Part shown: positions 15,450 through 24,443 of the stretch, piece after piece
Numbering within the stretch: the first letter of the stretch is position 1
Layout of the letters: each line of letters begins with the position of its first letter
Assembly: GCA_041685755.1 (NCBI GenBank)
Contig: JAWLFC010000023.1
Location: 1-34,647 of the forward strand
Reading direction: 5' to 3'
Origin: Sva-07 sp041685755
Lineage (GTDB): Bacteria; Actinomycetota; Acidimicrobiia; Acidimicrobiales; Ilumatobacteraceae
DNA length: 34,647 nucleotides
Position numbers and translations under genes: made by a program
Notes under the pieces: model-generated
Databases searched by the model: none
What the model was told of the DNA's origin: nothing
Seen by the model: the letters and a program-made list of their open reading frames with translations, nothing else

Positions 15450-15494
15450 ATGAGCCGCCGGCACGAGATCCGATCGGGGCCGTCAGGCACGTGA
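15450..15494 (+). CDS. Micro-ORF (14 residues) coupled to the GH92 start
   Basis: ATG 15450 opens MSRRHEIRSGPSGT and a TGA (15492-15494) that overlaps the GTG start of the GH92 gene at 15491 (GTGA). TACGTT (15438-15443) lies exactly 6 nt before this ATG, the leaderless geometry seen elsewhere, whereas no such box or ribosome-binding site precedes the GTG itself. It mirrors the divergent GH13 gene. Confidence 0.35.
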   Translation: MSRRHEIRSGPSGT

Positions 15495-17698
15495 TCGACG
15501 CCGTCGACCCGTTCATCGGCACCGATGTCACCGCTCTGCCACCGCCGCACGGCCTCGCGGCGACCTGGTGGTGGCCCAAGCCCCAGGTCGGCAACACCCA
15601 CCCCGGCGCGACGTCCCCGCTCGGCATGGTGTCGACCTGTGCCTACTCGGGCGCGTATCCGACCGGCTACGGCGTCCACGAGCTCTCGACCGAGGGCGTA
15701 CCGACGGCGCTGTTCGAGCGGCTCGGGGCGTCGGGCTTCACGCACTTCCAGCAGTCGGGAACCGGCGCCATCCGCAAGTACTACAACTACTTGCGCGTGA
15801 CGCCGATGGTCGACCCGCTCGACGACCTCGGCACCCACTGGAGCCTGCACGACGAGGACGCCGAACCCGGCTACTACACCGCGACGTTGAGCAACGGGAT
15901 CCGTTGCGAGCTCACGGTCGGACCGAAGAGCGCGGTCCACCGCTACACGTTCCCGGCCCACGGCGACGCCCGGTTGGTGGTCGACTTCTCCCTCGGCGGG
16001 CTGACGATCGAGCACGGGCGCACCGTGCCGACGCGGGCCCGGCTCGGCGTCATCGAACCCGGCGTCGCCAACGGCGAGATCGTGGTCGAGGGCGCACCAC
16101 TCGCCGTCCACCTGGAATACGACACGCCGACGTGGCGCCAGATGCTGTGGTACGACCAGCGACTCATGCCGGGGGGCACCCAGCTCGACTTCGACTGGAT
16201 CCGGCCGACGACGCTGCGTCCGTTCGGGCTGCTGCTCCGAGGCCCCACCGAGCCGGGCCAGACGATCGAGTTACGGCTCGGGTTCTCGCTGCGCGGGGTC
16301 GAGCAGGCCCGCCGGAACCTGCGCACCGACTGCGGCGACGACACCCACGCCTTCGACACCCGGCGGGCGGCGACGAGAGCGGCGTGGTCCGAGCACCTCG
16401 ACACGATCCGGGTCGAGACGGCGTCGAGCGAACGGCGCACCGTGTTCGCCACGGCGCTGTACCACTCGCTCGTCAAGCCGTGCTTCGCGCCGGGCGAGAG
16501 CCCGTTCTGGCCGGCGTCGGGTCCGTTCGCGTTCGACATCGCGACGATGTGGGACATCTACAAGACGCAGCTGCCGCTGCTCACCTTGCTCGCTCCCGAC
16601 CGGGCGGCCGAGCTGGCGACGGCGCTGCTCCTGGTCTGCGAGGAGGAGGGCAACCTGCCGATCGGCTACCGCATGGCTCGCGGCGCCGACCGGTTCTCGC
16701 GTCAGGGCAGCGCGCTCGCCCACACCTTCCTCGCCGACCTGGCGGCGCTCGGGACGTCGGACATCGACTGGGACTGGGCGCTCGTCCACATGCACAACGA
16801 CCTGCGTCGCAACTACGGCGAGGAGTTCCTCGAGCGCGGGATCGCCCACCCGATCACCCACACGCTCGACCTGGCGTTCGGGTACCACTGCACCGCCGCG
16901 GTGGCGCGCCACATCGGCGACGAGGACCTCGCGGCCCAGCTCGACGCCTTGGCGACGAGGTGGGCCGACGCGTTCGACCCGGCAACCGGGCTGCTGGTCG
17001 ACTCGACGTTCTACGAGGGCGGGCGGTGGAACTACTCGTTCCGCCTCACCCACGACATGGCGGCACGCATCGAGCTGGCGGGCGGCGAGGAGGCGTTCGG
17101 CGAACTCCTCGACCGGTTCTTCGGCGTCGGCCAGCCGGCGGTCAAGCAGCTCGGCGTCGCCCCCGACGCCGAGACGGTGGCGTCGGGCTACGCCCTGAAC
17201 CGTTTCGAGGGCCTCAACAACGAGCCCGACATGGAGGCGCCGTGGGCCTACCACTACATCGGTCGGCCCGACCGGACCGCCGAGATCGTCCACGACATCG
17301 TCGAGAACCAGTTCGCCACCGGACGCGGCGGTCTCCCCGGCAACGACGACTCCGGTGGCCTGAGTTCGTGGTACGTCTGGGCGTCGCTCGGGCTGTTCCC
17401 CGTGGCCGGCCAGCACCTCGTGTTCGTCAACACGCCGTCGTTCGCCAGCGCGCGGATCCGAGTCCGCGGCGGCACGTTCGTGATCGACACGACCGGGTTC
17501 GTCGAGCCCGAACCCGACCGGCCGCCGCAGTACGTGCAGGCGGCCAGCCTCGACGGCGTCGCCCTCGACCGGACCTGGATCACGACCTCCGAGCTCCACC
17601 GCGGCGGCCGTCTACTGGTCGAACTCGGACCGAAACCCTCGACCTGGGGGCGCGCCCGACGCCCTCCCTCCACCTCGACCCGACAGGAGCCCCGCTGA
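15491..17698 (+). CDS. GH92 family alpha-mannosidase
   Basis: 735 residues from GTG 15491, the usual length of GH92 enzymes, calcium-dependent exo-alpha-mannosidases. The N-terminal beta-sandwich begins DAVDPFIGTD and GNTHPGATSPLGMVS, a family hallmark. The helical barrel has TMWDIYKTQLPLLTLLAP, GYRMARGADRFSRQGSALAH, YEGGRWNYSFRLTHDMAAR (the Glu region expected to hold the acid) and GLPGNDDSGGLSSWYVWASL (the Asp region expected to hold the base). No signal peptide is visible, so it may act in the cytosol on imported or internal mannosides, which is unusual because many GH92 enzymes are exported. The stop overlaps the GT4 start by one base (TGATG), so the two are co-translated. Confidence 0.9.
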   Translation: MIDAVDPFIGTDVTALPPPHGLAATWWWPKPQVGNTHPGATSPLGMVSTCAYSGAYPTGYGVHELSTEGVPTALFERLGASGFTHFQQSGTGAIRKYYNYLRVTPMVDPLDDLGTHWSLHDEDAEPGYYTATLSNGIRCELTVGPKSAVHRYTFPAHGDARLVVDFSLGGLTIEHGRTVPTRARLGVIEPGVANGEIVVEGAPLAVHLEYDTPTWRQMLWYDQRLMPGGTQLDFDWIRPTTLRPFGLLLRGPTEPGQTIELRLGFSLRGVEQARRNLRTDCGDDTHAFDTRRAATRAAWSEHLDTIRVETASSERRTVFATALYHSLVKPCFAPGESPFWPASGPFAFDIATMWDIYKTQLPLLTLLAPDRAAELATALLLVCEEEGNLPIGYRMARGADRFSRQGSALAHTFLADLAALGTSDIDWDWALVHMHNDLRRNYGEEFLERGIAHPITHTLDLAFGYHCTAAVARHIGDEDLAAQLDALATRWADAFDPATGLLVDSTFYEGGRWNYSFRLTHDMAARIELAGGEEAFGELLDRFFGVGQPAVKQLGVAPDAETVASGYALNRFEGLNNEPDMEAPWAYHYIGRPDRTAEIVHDIVENQFATGRGGLPGNDDSGGLSSWYVWASLGLFPVAGQHLVFVNTPSFASARIRVRGGTFVIDTTGFVEPEPDRPPQYVQAASLDGVALDRTWITTSELHRGGRLLVELGPKPSTWGRARRPPSTSTRQEPR

Positions 17699-19005
17699 TG
17701 TCGACACTGTCACCATCTCCGGCAGCGGCACCCGCCCGCCGACTCGTCATCGTCGTACGCGCCGATCCGGTGATCTGCGGCCATTCCGGCGAGGCCCGCA
17801 ACCTCGCCGAGGTCGCCCTCACCCGGGGCTTCGACGACGTGCGGATCGTCACCTGGCCGATCCCCACGCTGCAGGCGGCCGGGCTGCCGCTCAAGCCGCT
17901 CGATGCCGTGCTCCCCTACAGCAACGGCATCACGGTGGAACGACCCGATCCCGTCGGCGACTACAAGGTGCCCGACGCCCGCTTCTACGGCGGCGTGGTG
18001 GGGCGCCTCGTCGAGTTGTTCACCGACGGCGTGCCGACGGTGGCGATGTCGCTGTACCTGACCCCGCACGCCACCGCCGTCAGCGACGCGCTCGCCGTCG
18101 CCCGGGCGACCGGGCTGCCCACCGACGTCACGACGATCGCCGAGGCCGTCGGATCGGACATCACCAACGTGGTGCGGACCTCGGTCGAGGAGCAGCTGTT
18201 CGGCGCCGCCGCCCAGGTGTTCACGACCTACCTCGGCCAGGATCACTGCGTCGCCGTGTCGGAGTACACCAAGGAGCTGATCGTCGAGTCGGCGGCGGCG
18301 ATCGACGCCCGCCACGGCACCGATTTCGCCGCTCGGTGCCGCGAACGGGTGGAGATCTCGTACCCGGCGATCGACAGCCGCCAGTTCACCGACATCGACC
18401 CCGCCCGGACCACCGAGGTGCTCGCTCGACGGGGCCTGGAGGCCGACGGCTACGTGCTGTTCCTGTCGAGGGTCACCAAGGCGAAGGGCGTCGACGACCT
18501 GATCGACGGCTACGCCGCCAGCCACACCCGCGAGCAGGTGCCGCTCGTGATCGCCGGCACGGGCCCGGAGGCAACGGCGCTGCGGGCGCGCGCCGCGGCG
18601 TCGTCGTGTGCCGATCGGATCGTGTTCTTCGACGACGTCGGCGACGACGACAAGACGCACCTGATGGCGGGCAGCGCCGCCTACGTGCTGGCGAGCAAGC
18701 CCCGACCGGAGTTCGTGGAGACGTTCGGCATCGCGCTCGTCGAGTCGATGCTCGCCGGCGGCGGACCGGTGATCACCACGGCCACCGGCGGCATCCCCGA
18801 AGCGGTCGGCGACCACGCGCGGATGGTGCCGGTCGGCGACCCGATGAGCATCGCCCAGGCGCTCGACGACGCGGTCCTGCGTACCTCCGCCGCCGAGCGG
18901 GCGACGCAGGCTCGCGCTGCACGCGAGTTCGCCATGCAGTTCGATCGGGTCAACGTCTTCGACCGTCTCTTCTCCCGCCTCGATCCCACCATCGCCGCCG
19001 CCTGA
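17698..19005 (+). CDS. GT4-type glycosyltransferase
   Basis: 435 residues. The C-terminal GT-B half shows LFLSRVTKAKGVDDLIDGYA, LVIAGTGPEATALRARAA and FVETFGIALVESMLAGGGPV, where the E-x7-E motif binds the nucleotide-sugar. GGIPEAVGDHARMVPVGD follows. The N-terminal acceptor half has ICGHSGEARNLAEVAL. Donor and acceptor are not evident. Retaining GT4 enzymes include mannosyl-, glucosyl- and sucrose-phosphate-synthase-like members. The start has AGGAG about 9 nt upstream and overlaps the GH92 stop by one base, so mannosidase and transferase are made together. One might use what the other frees, which is an inference from context. Confidence 0.85.
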   Translation: MSTLSPSPAAAPARRLVIVVRADPVICGHSGEARNLAEVALTRGFDDVRIVTWPIPTLQAAGLPLKPLDAVLPYSNGITVERPDPVGDYKVPDARFYGGVVGRLVELFTDGVPTVAMSLYLTPHATAVSDALAVARATGLPTDVTTIAEAVGSDITNVVRTSVEEQLFGAAAQVFTTYLGQDHCVAVSEYTKELIVESAAAIDARHGTDFAARCRERVEISYPAIDSRQFTDIDPARTTEVLARRGLEADGYVLFLSRVTKAKGVDDLIDGYAASHTREQVPLVIAGTGPEATALRARAAASSCADRIVFFDDVGDDDKTHLMAGSAAYVLASKPRPEFVETFGIALVESMLAGGGPVITTATGGIPEAVGDHARMVPVGDPMSIAQALDDAVLRTSAAERATQARAAREFAMQFDRVNVFDRLFSRLDPTIAAA

Positions 19006-19029
19006 CGATCCGGCCGGGCGCGTGACGCC

Positions 19030-19680
19030 TCAGACGAAGCGGGCGAAGACCTCGAGGGGTTCGCGTTCGGTGACGAGGGTGTTGATCGGGGCGCCGGGGT
19101 CGGCGTGGCCGATGGCGACGCCGCAGAAGATGCGCTGCTCGGGCGGTGCACCGACGAACTCCGACACCGCCTGCTCGTAGACCGCCCACGCCTCCTGCGG
19201 GCACGTGTCGAGCCCGGCCTCCTGGGCGAGCAGCATGAACGTCTGCAGGAACATGCCGAGATCGGACCACTGCGGCGGGCCCATGATCCGGTCGATGAAG
19301 CAGAAGATCGCCGCCGGCGCCCCGAAGAAGTCCATGTTCTCGGCGAACTGGGCGAGCCGGCCCGCCTTGTCCTCGCGTTCGATGCCGAGCGTCGCGTACA
19401 TGTCCTCGCCGACCTTGAAGCGCGACGACCGGTAGGGCTCGTGCAGCGGTGACGGGTAGATGTCGTAGGCGGGCGGCTCGATCGGCCGGTCGGCGAGAAA
19501 CGCACGGAAGCGCGTCATCGACTCGCCGTTGACGACGTAGATGCGCCACGGCTGGACGTTGCCGCCCGAGGGCGCTCGCGACGCCGTGGTGAGCAGCTGG
19601 GCGATCACCTCGTCGTCGACCGGGTCGGAGAGGAACGCCCGGATCGACTTGCGTGCGTTCACGGCCTCGGTGACGTTCAT
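19030..19680 (-). CDS. Nitroreductase family flavoprotein
   Basis: 216 residues. The N terminus NVTEAVNARKSIRAFLSDPV carries the Arg-Lys-Ser FMN-phosphate site. RAPSGGNVQPWRIYVVNG is the second FMN-binding segment. GAPAAIFCFIDRIMGPPQWS and EAGLDTCPQEAW form the rest of the dimer fold. Members use NAD(P)H and FMN to reduce nitroaromatics, quinones or enones; the substrate is open. The gene is convergent with the GT4 gene (24-bp gap). TTGACC and CAGACT boxes lie upstream of the ATG on the minus strand, the latter 6 nt before it. The decayed transporter remnant begins just upstream on the other strand. Confidence 0.9.
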   Translation of the reverse strand: MNVTEAVNARKSIRAFLSDPVDDEVIAQLLTTASRAPSGGNVQPWRIYVVNGESMTRFRAFLADRPIEPPAYDIYPSPLHEPYRSSRFKVGEDMYATLGIEREDKAGRLAQFAENMDFFGAPAAIFCFIDRIMGPPQWSDLGMFLQTFMLLAQEAGLDTCPQEAWAVYEQAVSEFVGAPPEQRIFCGVAIGHADPGAPINTLVTEREPLEVFARFV

Positions 19681-19764
19681 GGGCGCAGTCTGGCGCGGCG
19701 GTCGCGCACGCGGTCAACCGGGCTCCGGTTCAATCATTGGACTTTTTCGATCGGCTGCGCCAGA

Positions 19765-20871
19765 GTGGGCCCGACGCAGCTGTCGTGGGTCCTCAACGCC
19801 TACACGATCGTGTTCGCCGCGCTGCTCGTGCCGGTCGGCAAGCTCGCCGACCGGATCGGCCACAAGCGAGCCTTCCTCGCCGGGTCGGTGCTGTTCACCA
19901 TCGCCTCGGTCCTGTGCGCGATCGCGCCCAGCGCCGGGGTGCTGATCGCGTTCCGGGTCGTCCAGGCGGTCGGCGGAGCCGTGCTGATCCCGTCGTCGCT
20001 GGCCCTGGTGCTGCGGGCGTTCCCGCCGGCGAAGATCCCGGTGGCGGTCGCGGTCTGGGGCGCCACCGGCGCCGTCGCCGGAGCGCTGGGGCCGACACTC
20101 GGCGCCGTGCTCGTCGAGGCGGCGAGTTGGCGGTGGGTCTTCCTGCTCAACGTGCCGATCGGGATCTTCACCGTCGCCGCCGGACGTCGCGTCCTCACCG
20201 AGTCACGCAACGGAACTGCCGTCCTGCCGGCGCCCCTCGGCGTCGTCCTCGTCGCCGCCGCCGCCGGACTCGTCTCGCTCGGCGTCGTCCAGAGCGAGGA
20301 GTGGGGATGGACGAGTCCGGCGACGGTCGGCTCGATCGCCGCGGGCGGCGTGCTGCTCGCCGTGTTCGTCCTCCACCAACGATCGACCACGGCGCCCGTG
20401 CTCGACCTCGAGCTGTTCGCGATCAACAACTTCTCGTGGGGCAACGCCGCCACGATGGCCTTCGGCATCGCCTTCACCGCGATGTTCTTCTCCTCGATCC
20501 TGTTCCTGACCGAGGTGTGGCAGTACTCGATCCTGCGCTCGGGGTTCGCCATCGCGCCGGGCCCGGCGCTCGTGGCGGTACTGGCACCGTTCATGGGCAG
20601 CCTCGCCGGCCGGGTCGGCCAACGGCCACTGCTCCTGATCGGCGGTGTCGCGTTCGCCGTCGGCGGCGGCGCCAACCAGGCGATCCGCCAGTTCGGCGGC
20701 ACGCTCGGCGTCGCCCTGACGATCGCGTTCGTCGCCGGCGCCACCTCACTCGACGAGGCGCTGGCCCACTTCGACCTGGTGTGGTGGCTACTGATCGTCG
20801 GCGGTGTCGCCACGTCGCTGCTGTCCGTCCCACTCGCCACTCGCCGACCAGCGATCGACCGTGCTTCCTAG
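19765..20871 (+). pseudogene. Truncated DHA2-type MFS drug transporter
   Basis: The 368-codon frame reads as an EmrB/QacA-type transporter but lacks two pieces. It begins (GTG) at GPTQLSWVLNAYTIVFAALL, which is normally residue 40 or so, so the first membrane helix is missing. The upstream frame (FNHWTFSIGCAR) does not supply it. Near the C terminus LLLIGGVAFAVGGG runs straight into NQAIRQFGGTLGVALTI, while complete relatives have roughly 70 residues (about two helices) between these motifs. Complete family members are about 460-500 residues. There are no internal stops, so the losses are clean deletions. I call it a probable pseudogene. A shortened functional protein is possible but unlikely. 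It lies 9 bp before the HxlR regulator gene, probably its former partner. Confidence 0.68.
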
Positions 20872-20880
20872 GATCTCGGC

Positions 20881-21321
20881 ATGAGACGGACGTCGTTCGA
20901 GACCATGCACTGCTCGATCGCGCGGACGCTCGACGTCGTCGGCGACCCCTGGACACTGCTGATCGTGCGCGAGGCCTTCTTCGGCACCAGCCGCTTCGAC
21001 GACTTCCGCCGGAACCTCGGTATCCCGCGCGCCACGCTGTCGGCGCGCCTGTCGACGCTGGTCGACCACGACGTGCTCGACCGACGGATCGACCCCGACC
21101 CGCCGACGCGCCCGTCCTACACGATCACCCCGAAGGGGCGCGCTCTCGGCCCGGTGATGGTGGCGCTCATGCAGTGGGGCGACGAGTGGTCGGGCGTCGG
21201 CGAAGCGCCGGTGACGCTGCTCGATCTCGACACCGACGCCGAGGTCGAACCGGTCTACGTCGACCGGCGCACGGGTACCGAGCTGCGCGAGCTGCGCCTC
21301 GGGCGTCGTCTCAACCGCTGA
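20881..21321 (+). CDS. HxlR-family transcriptional regulator
   Basis: 146 residues. The winged-helix signature is clear: CSIARTLDVVGDPWTLLIVR, EAFFGTSRFDDFRRNLGIPR, ATLSARLSTLVDHDVLDRR and PSYTITPKGRALGPVMVALM. HxlR proteins respond to aldehydes, quinones or oxidative stress and often control a neighbouring oxidoreductase or pump. An acidic C-terminal extension of about 35 residues (LLDLDTDAEVEPVYVDRRTG) follows the core. TAGGAT lies exactly 6 nt before the ATG, so the gene has its own leaderless start although the transporter remnant ends only 9 bp upstream. Likely targets are that lost pump, the nitroreductase or the downstream hydrolase. Confidence 0.9.
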   Translation: MRRTSFETMHCSIARTLDVVGDPWTLLIVREAFFGTSRFDDFRRNLGIPRATLSARLSTLVDHDVLDRRIDPDPPTRPSYTITPKGRALGPVMVALMQWGDEWSGVGEAPVTLLDLDTDAEVEPVYVDRRTGTELRELRLGRRLNR

Positions 21322-21405
21322 GGGCGCGTCGGACTCGATCGAGCGGGCGCCGAGACGACGTCCGCCTCCATTCCGACCGGGACCGATCCCGTAGGGTCCC
21401 GGGCC

Positions 21406-22722
21406 ATGGCATCGATTCGAGAACTCGCCGAGGAGCACTGGCAGGGACGAGGCGAACTCGTGCACACCCACCACCCGGTGCAGCCGATCCACGAACACCA
21501 CGACGACGGCACACGCACGACCGCCGCCGAGGAGATCGAGGACGGCCTGCTCACCCTCAAGTCGATCGCGTCGGTCAATGCCCTCGACACCGGCGACGGA
21601 CTCGTGATGCTCGACACCGGCGGCCAGTTCGACCGCCAGACGGTCCACGACACCGTTCGCGGGTGGCGACCCGACGCGCCGCTCGCCGCCGCGGTGTACT
21701 CCCACCACCACATCGACCACGTGCTCGGAACGGCGCTGTTCGACGCCGAGGCCGCCGACAACGGGTGGGAACGTCCCGTCGTGTACGCCCATCAGGACGT
21801 GCCGTCGCACTTCCGTCGCTACGAACAGACCCAGGGATGGAACACCGCCATCAACCGGCGCCAGTTCGCCATCGACCTGCCCCAGTTCTCCTGGCCCGGC
21901 GAGTACCGCGACCCCGACGTCACCTACGCCGAGCAGCTCACCTTCACCCGCGGCGAGCTGACCTTCGAGTTGCGCCACGCCCGCGGCGAGACCGACGACG
22001 CCACGTGGACCTACGTCCCCGAACGCAAGGTGCTGCATCCCGGTGACCTGTTCATCTGGGCCGTGCCCAACGCCGGCAACCCCCAGAAGGTCCAGCGCTA
22101 CCTCTCCGACTGGGCCACGGCGCTGCGCGAGATGGCGGCACTGCGGCCCGAGATCATGCTGTCGGGCCACGGCCTGCCGATCTTCGGTGCCGACCGCATC
22201 GTCGCTGCCCTGACCGACACCGCCGAACTGCTCGAGTCGGTCGAAGCGCAGACGCTGGCGATCATGAACCAGGGCAAGAACCTCGACACGTGCCTCCACG
22301 AGGTCGAGATCCCGGCGCACCTTCGCGACAAGCCCTACCTCCAGCCGGTGTACGACCACCCACAGTTCCTGATCCGCAACGTGTGGCGCCGCTACGGCGG
22401 CTGGTACGACGGGGAACCCGACAACCTGCTCCCGGCCCCGCGTGCGCAGCAGGCGACCGAGTGGATCACCCTGGCGGGCGGTGTCGACGCCGTCCTGGCC
22501 CGGGCAACGACACTCCTCGAGCAGGGCAACGCCCGCCTCGCGTGCCACCTCGTCGAATACGCCGCGCTCGCCGAGCCGGCGAACCCCGAGGTGTGGACCG
22601 TGCGCGAGACCGTCTACCGGGCGCACTCGCAGCAGCACACGTCGTCGATGGCACGCAACATCCTCGGCCACGCCGCCAACGCCAGCGCCCAGCAGCGACG
22701 CGACCTCGCCGGCGACTACTGA
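21406..22722 (+). CDS. Alkyl-sulfatase-like metallo-beta-lactamase fold hydrolase
   Basis: 438 residues. The zinc-binding loop YSHHHIDHV is the HxHxDH motif of the MBL fold. Further ligands are likely in HARGETDDATW, LHPGDLFIW and SGHGLPIFG. The C-terminal third (LEQGNARLACHLVEYAALAE, then VRETVYRAHSQQHTSSMARN) matches the helical dimerisation domain of SdsA-type alkyl sulfatases. These split sulfate from long alkyl sulfates. It lacks the C-terminal SCP2-like substrate domain of full SdsA enzymes (about 650 residues), so the substrate may differ. No signal peptide is seen. TAGGGT lies 8 nt before the ATG. Confidence 0.85.
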   Translation: MASIRELAEEHWQGRGELVHTHHPVQPIHEHHDDGTRTTAAEEIEDGLLTLKSIASVNALDTGDGLVMLDTGGQFDRQTVHDTVRGWRPDAPLAAAVYSHHHIDHVLGTALFDAEAADNGWERPVVYAHQDVPSHFRRYEQTQGWNTAINRRQFAIDLPQFSWPGEYRDPDVTYAEQLTFTRGELTFELRHARGETDDATWTYVPERKVLHPGDLFIWAVPNAGNPQKVQRYLSDWATALREMAALRPEIMLSGHGLPIFGADRIVAALTDTAELLESVEAQTLAIMNQGKNLDTCLHEVEIPAHLRDKPYLQPVYDHPQFLIRNVWRRYGGWYDGEPDNLLPAPRAQQATEWITLAGGVDAVLARATTLLEQGNARLACHLVEYAALAEPANPEVWTVRETVYRAHSQQHTSSMARNILGHAANASAQQRRDLAGDY

Positions 22723-22738
22723 GCTCGGCCCACGTCGC

Positions 22739-24160
22739 TCACCAGTCGGTGGCGATGTACTGGGTCTCGCAGAACTCGTAGATGCCCTCGGTCGAGCCCT
22801 CCCGGCCGAGCCCCGACTGCTTCATGCCGCCGAACGGGGCCGCCGGGTCGGAGACGGCGCCGCGGTTGAGCCCGATCATGCCGGCCTGGATCCGTTCGCT
22901 GACCGCCATCCCCCGCCCGATGTCACGGGTGTAGACGTACCCGGTCAAGCCCATCTCGGTGTCGTTGGCATCGGCGATCATCTGGTCGGTGTCGTCGAAG
23001 GTCATCACCGGCGCCACCGGCCCGAAGATCTCGTGACGGGTGATCTCGTCACCGGAACGGACGTTGCCGAGCACCGTCGGCGGATAGAAGTGGCCCGGAC
23101 CGTCGACGACACCGCCACCGGTCGCCACGGTCGCGCCGTGATCGGCCGCGGCGGTCACCAACTCGTTGATCGACGCCACCGCCTCGGCGTTGATCATCGG
23201 CCCACACGTGACACCGTCGTCGAGGCCGTTGCCGACGCGGACGTCGGCCATCGCGGCGGCGAACATGCGGGTGAACTCCTCGGCGACCGCCTCGTGCACG
23301 AAGAAGCGATTGGCGGCCGTGCACGTCTCGGCGGAGTGGCGCATCTTGGCGACCATCGCCCCCTGGACGGCGGCGTCGAGATCGGCGTCGTCGAACACGA
23401 TGAACGGCGCGTTGCCACCGAGTTCCATCACGGTCTTCAGCACCCGGTCGGCCGCCCGCTTGAGCAGCACGATGCCGACCTCGGTCGAACCCGTGAACGA
23501 CACCATGCGCGTGGCCCGATGGTCGACGGCGGCGTCGAACCACTCGCCGGAGGACAGGGTCGGGACGATGTTGACGACTCCGGCGGGCAGCCCGGCTTCG
23601 TGCAGCAGTTCACCGATGCGCAGTGCGGTCAGCGGCGTCTCCCGCGGCGGCTTGATCACGGCGGCGTTGCCGGCGGCGAGCGCCGGCGCGAGCTTGCGGG
23701 TGATCATCGCCGCCGGGAAGTTCCACGGCGTGACGATCACGACCACGCCGACGGGCGGGTGGTGGACGACGATGCGGTTCGTGCCGGACGGCGCTCGGCC
23801 CAGCGACCCCTGGATCCGCACCGCCTCCTCGGAGTTCCACCGGAAGAACTCGGCGGCGTAGGCGACCTCGCCGCGAGCATCGGCGAGCGGCTTGCCGTGC
23901 TCGAGCGTGATCAGCCGGGCGAGCTCCTCGGTGTGGTCGATCATCAGCTGCCAGGTACGGCGCAGGATCTCGCCCCGCTCCCGCGGTGCGGTGGCCGCCC
24001 ACCCGGACTGCGCGTTCGCCGCCGCGTCGCACGCTGCGGTCGCGTCGGCGGTCGTCCCGGCGGCGACCGAGGCGATCACCTCCTCGGTGGCGGGGTTCTC
24101 GACGTCGAAACGATCGGCCCCGTCGCGCCACTCCCCGTCGATCAACAGCTGGGTCTGCAT
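22739..24160 (-). CDS. Aldehyde dehydrogenase, succinate-semialdehyde dehydrogenase type
   Basis: 473 residues, NAD(P)-dependent. Key sites are VVVIVTPWNFPAAMITRKLA (cofactor), SFTGSTEVG, the general base Glu in VMELGGNAPFIVFDDADLDA, and the nucleophile Cys in SAETCTAANRFFV. The C terminus has PFGGMKQSGLGREGSTEGI. The NAPFIVFDDADLD and QSGLGREGS forms are typical of GabD-type enzymes, which oxidise succinate semialdehyde to succinate. A related short-chain aldehyde is possible. I chose ATG 24160 (MQTQLLIDGEW), preceded by GGGG at 5-8 nt. An upstream in-frame extension to 24295 is low complexity and would run into the CopZ gene. It is convergent with the sulfatase-like gene (16 bp). Confidence 0.9.
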   Translation of the reverse strand: MQTQLLIDGEWRDGADRFDVENPATEEVIASVAAGTTADATAACDAAANAQSGWAATAPRERGEILRRTWQLMIDHTEELARLITLEHGKPLADARGEVAYAAEFFRWNSEEAVRIQGSLGRAPSGTNRIVVHHPPVGVVVIVTPWNFPAAMITRKLAPALAAGNAAVIKPPRETPLTALRIGELLHEAGLPAGVVNIVPTLSSGEWFDAAVDHRATRMVSFTGSTEVGIVLLKRAADRVLKTVMELGGNAPFIVFDDADLDAAVQGAMVAKMRHSAETCTAANRFFVHEAVAEEFTRMFAAAMADVRVGNGLDDGVTCGPMINAEAVASINELVTAAADHGATVATGGGVVDGPGHFYPPTVLGNVRSGDEITRHEIFGPVAPVMTFDDTDQMIADANDTEMGLTGYVYTRDIGRGMAVSERIQAGMIGLNRGAVSDPAAPFGGMKQSGLGREGSTEGIYEFCETQYIATDW

Positions 24161-24236
24161 GACCCCATCATGCCCCGGCCACCCGGCCGGAAACGTCTCA
24201 CCGACGCAGCTCACGGTGCCGAGCCGGTGTGACGGG

Positions 24237-24443
24237 TCAGGCGACGTCGTAGCCGGCGGTGTCGATGGCGTCGCGGATGGCGCCGTCGTCGCCACCGGCC
24301 ACGGTCACGACCTTGGCGGGGACGTCGACCTCGACGCTGGCGACGCCGGCGACGGCGCCGACCTCGGATTCGATGGCGTGCTTGCAGTGGTCGCAGCTGA
24401 TGCCGGGGACCGAATAGGTACGGATGGTGGCGGTGTCGCTCAT
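24237..24443 (-). CDS. copZ: Copper chaperone CopZ-like (HMA domain)
   Basis: 68 residues, one heavy-metal-associated domain. The metal-binding loop is GISCDHCKHAIESEV (Cys17, Cys20). The strand VASVEVDVPAKVVTV and the end IRDAIDTAGYDV complete the ferredoxin-like fold. It would carry Cu+ in the cytosol and hand it to the ATPase encoded just upstream. Its ATG overlaps the copA stop by 4 nt (ATGA), so it is the third gene of a regulator-ATPase-chaperone operon. Length and motif are normal for the family. Confidence 0.93.
   Translation of the reverse strand: MSDTATIRTYSVPGISCDHCKHAIESEVGAVAGVASVEVDVPAKVVTVAGGDDGAIRDAIDTAGYDVA

Noticed and set aside
15568..17697. A long plus-strand frame running through the GH92 gene into the GT4 gene
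   Set aside because: Only the part from 17698 (GT4) reads as protein. The rest is a shifted, Arg-rich shadow of the GH92 gene.
19006..19029. Possible terminator between the GT4 and nitroreductase genes
   Set aside because: The 24-bp convergent space shows no convincing stem plus U-run.
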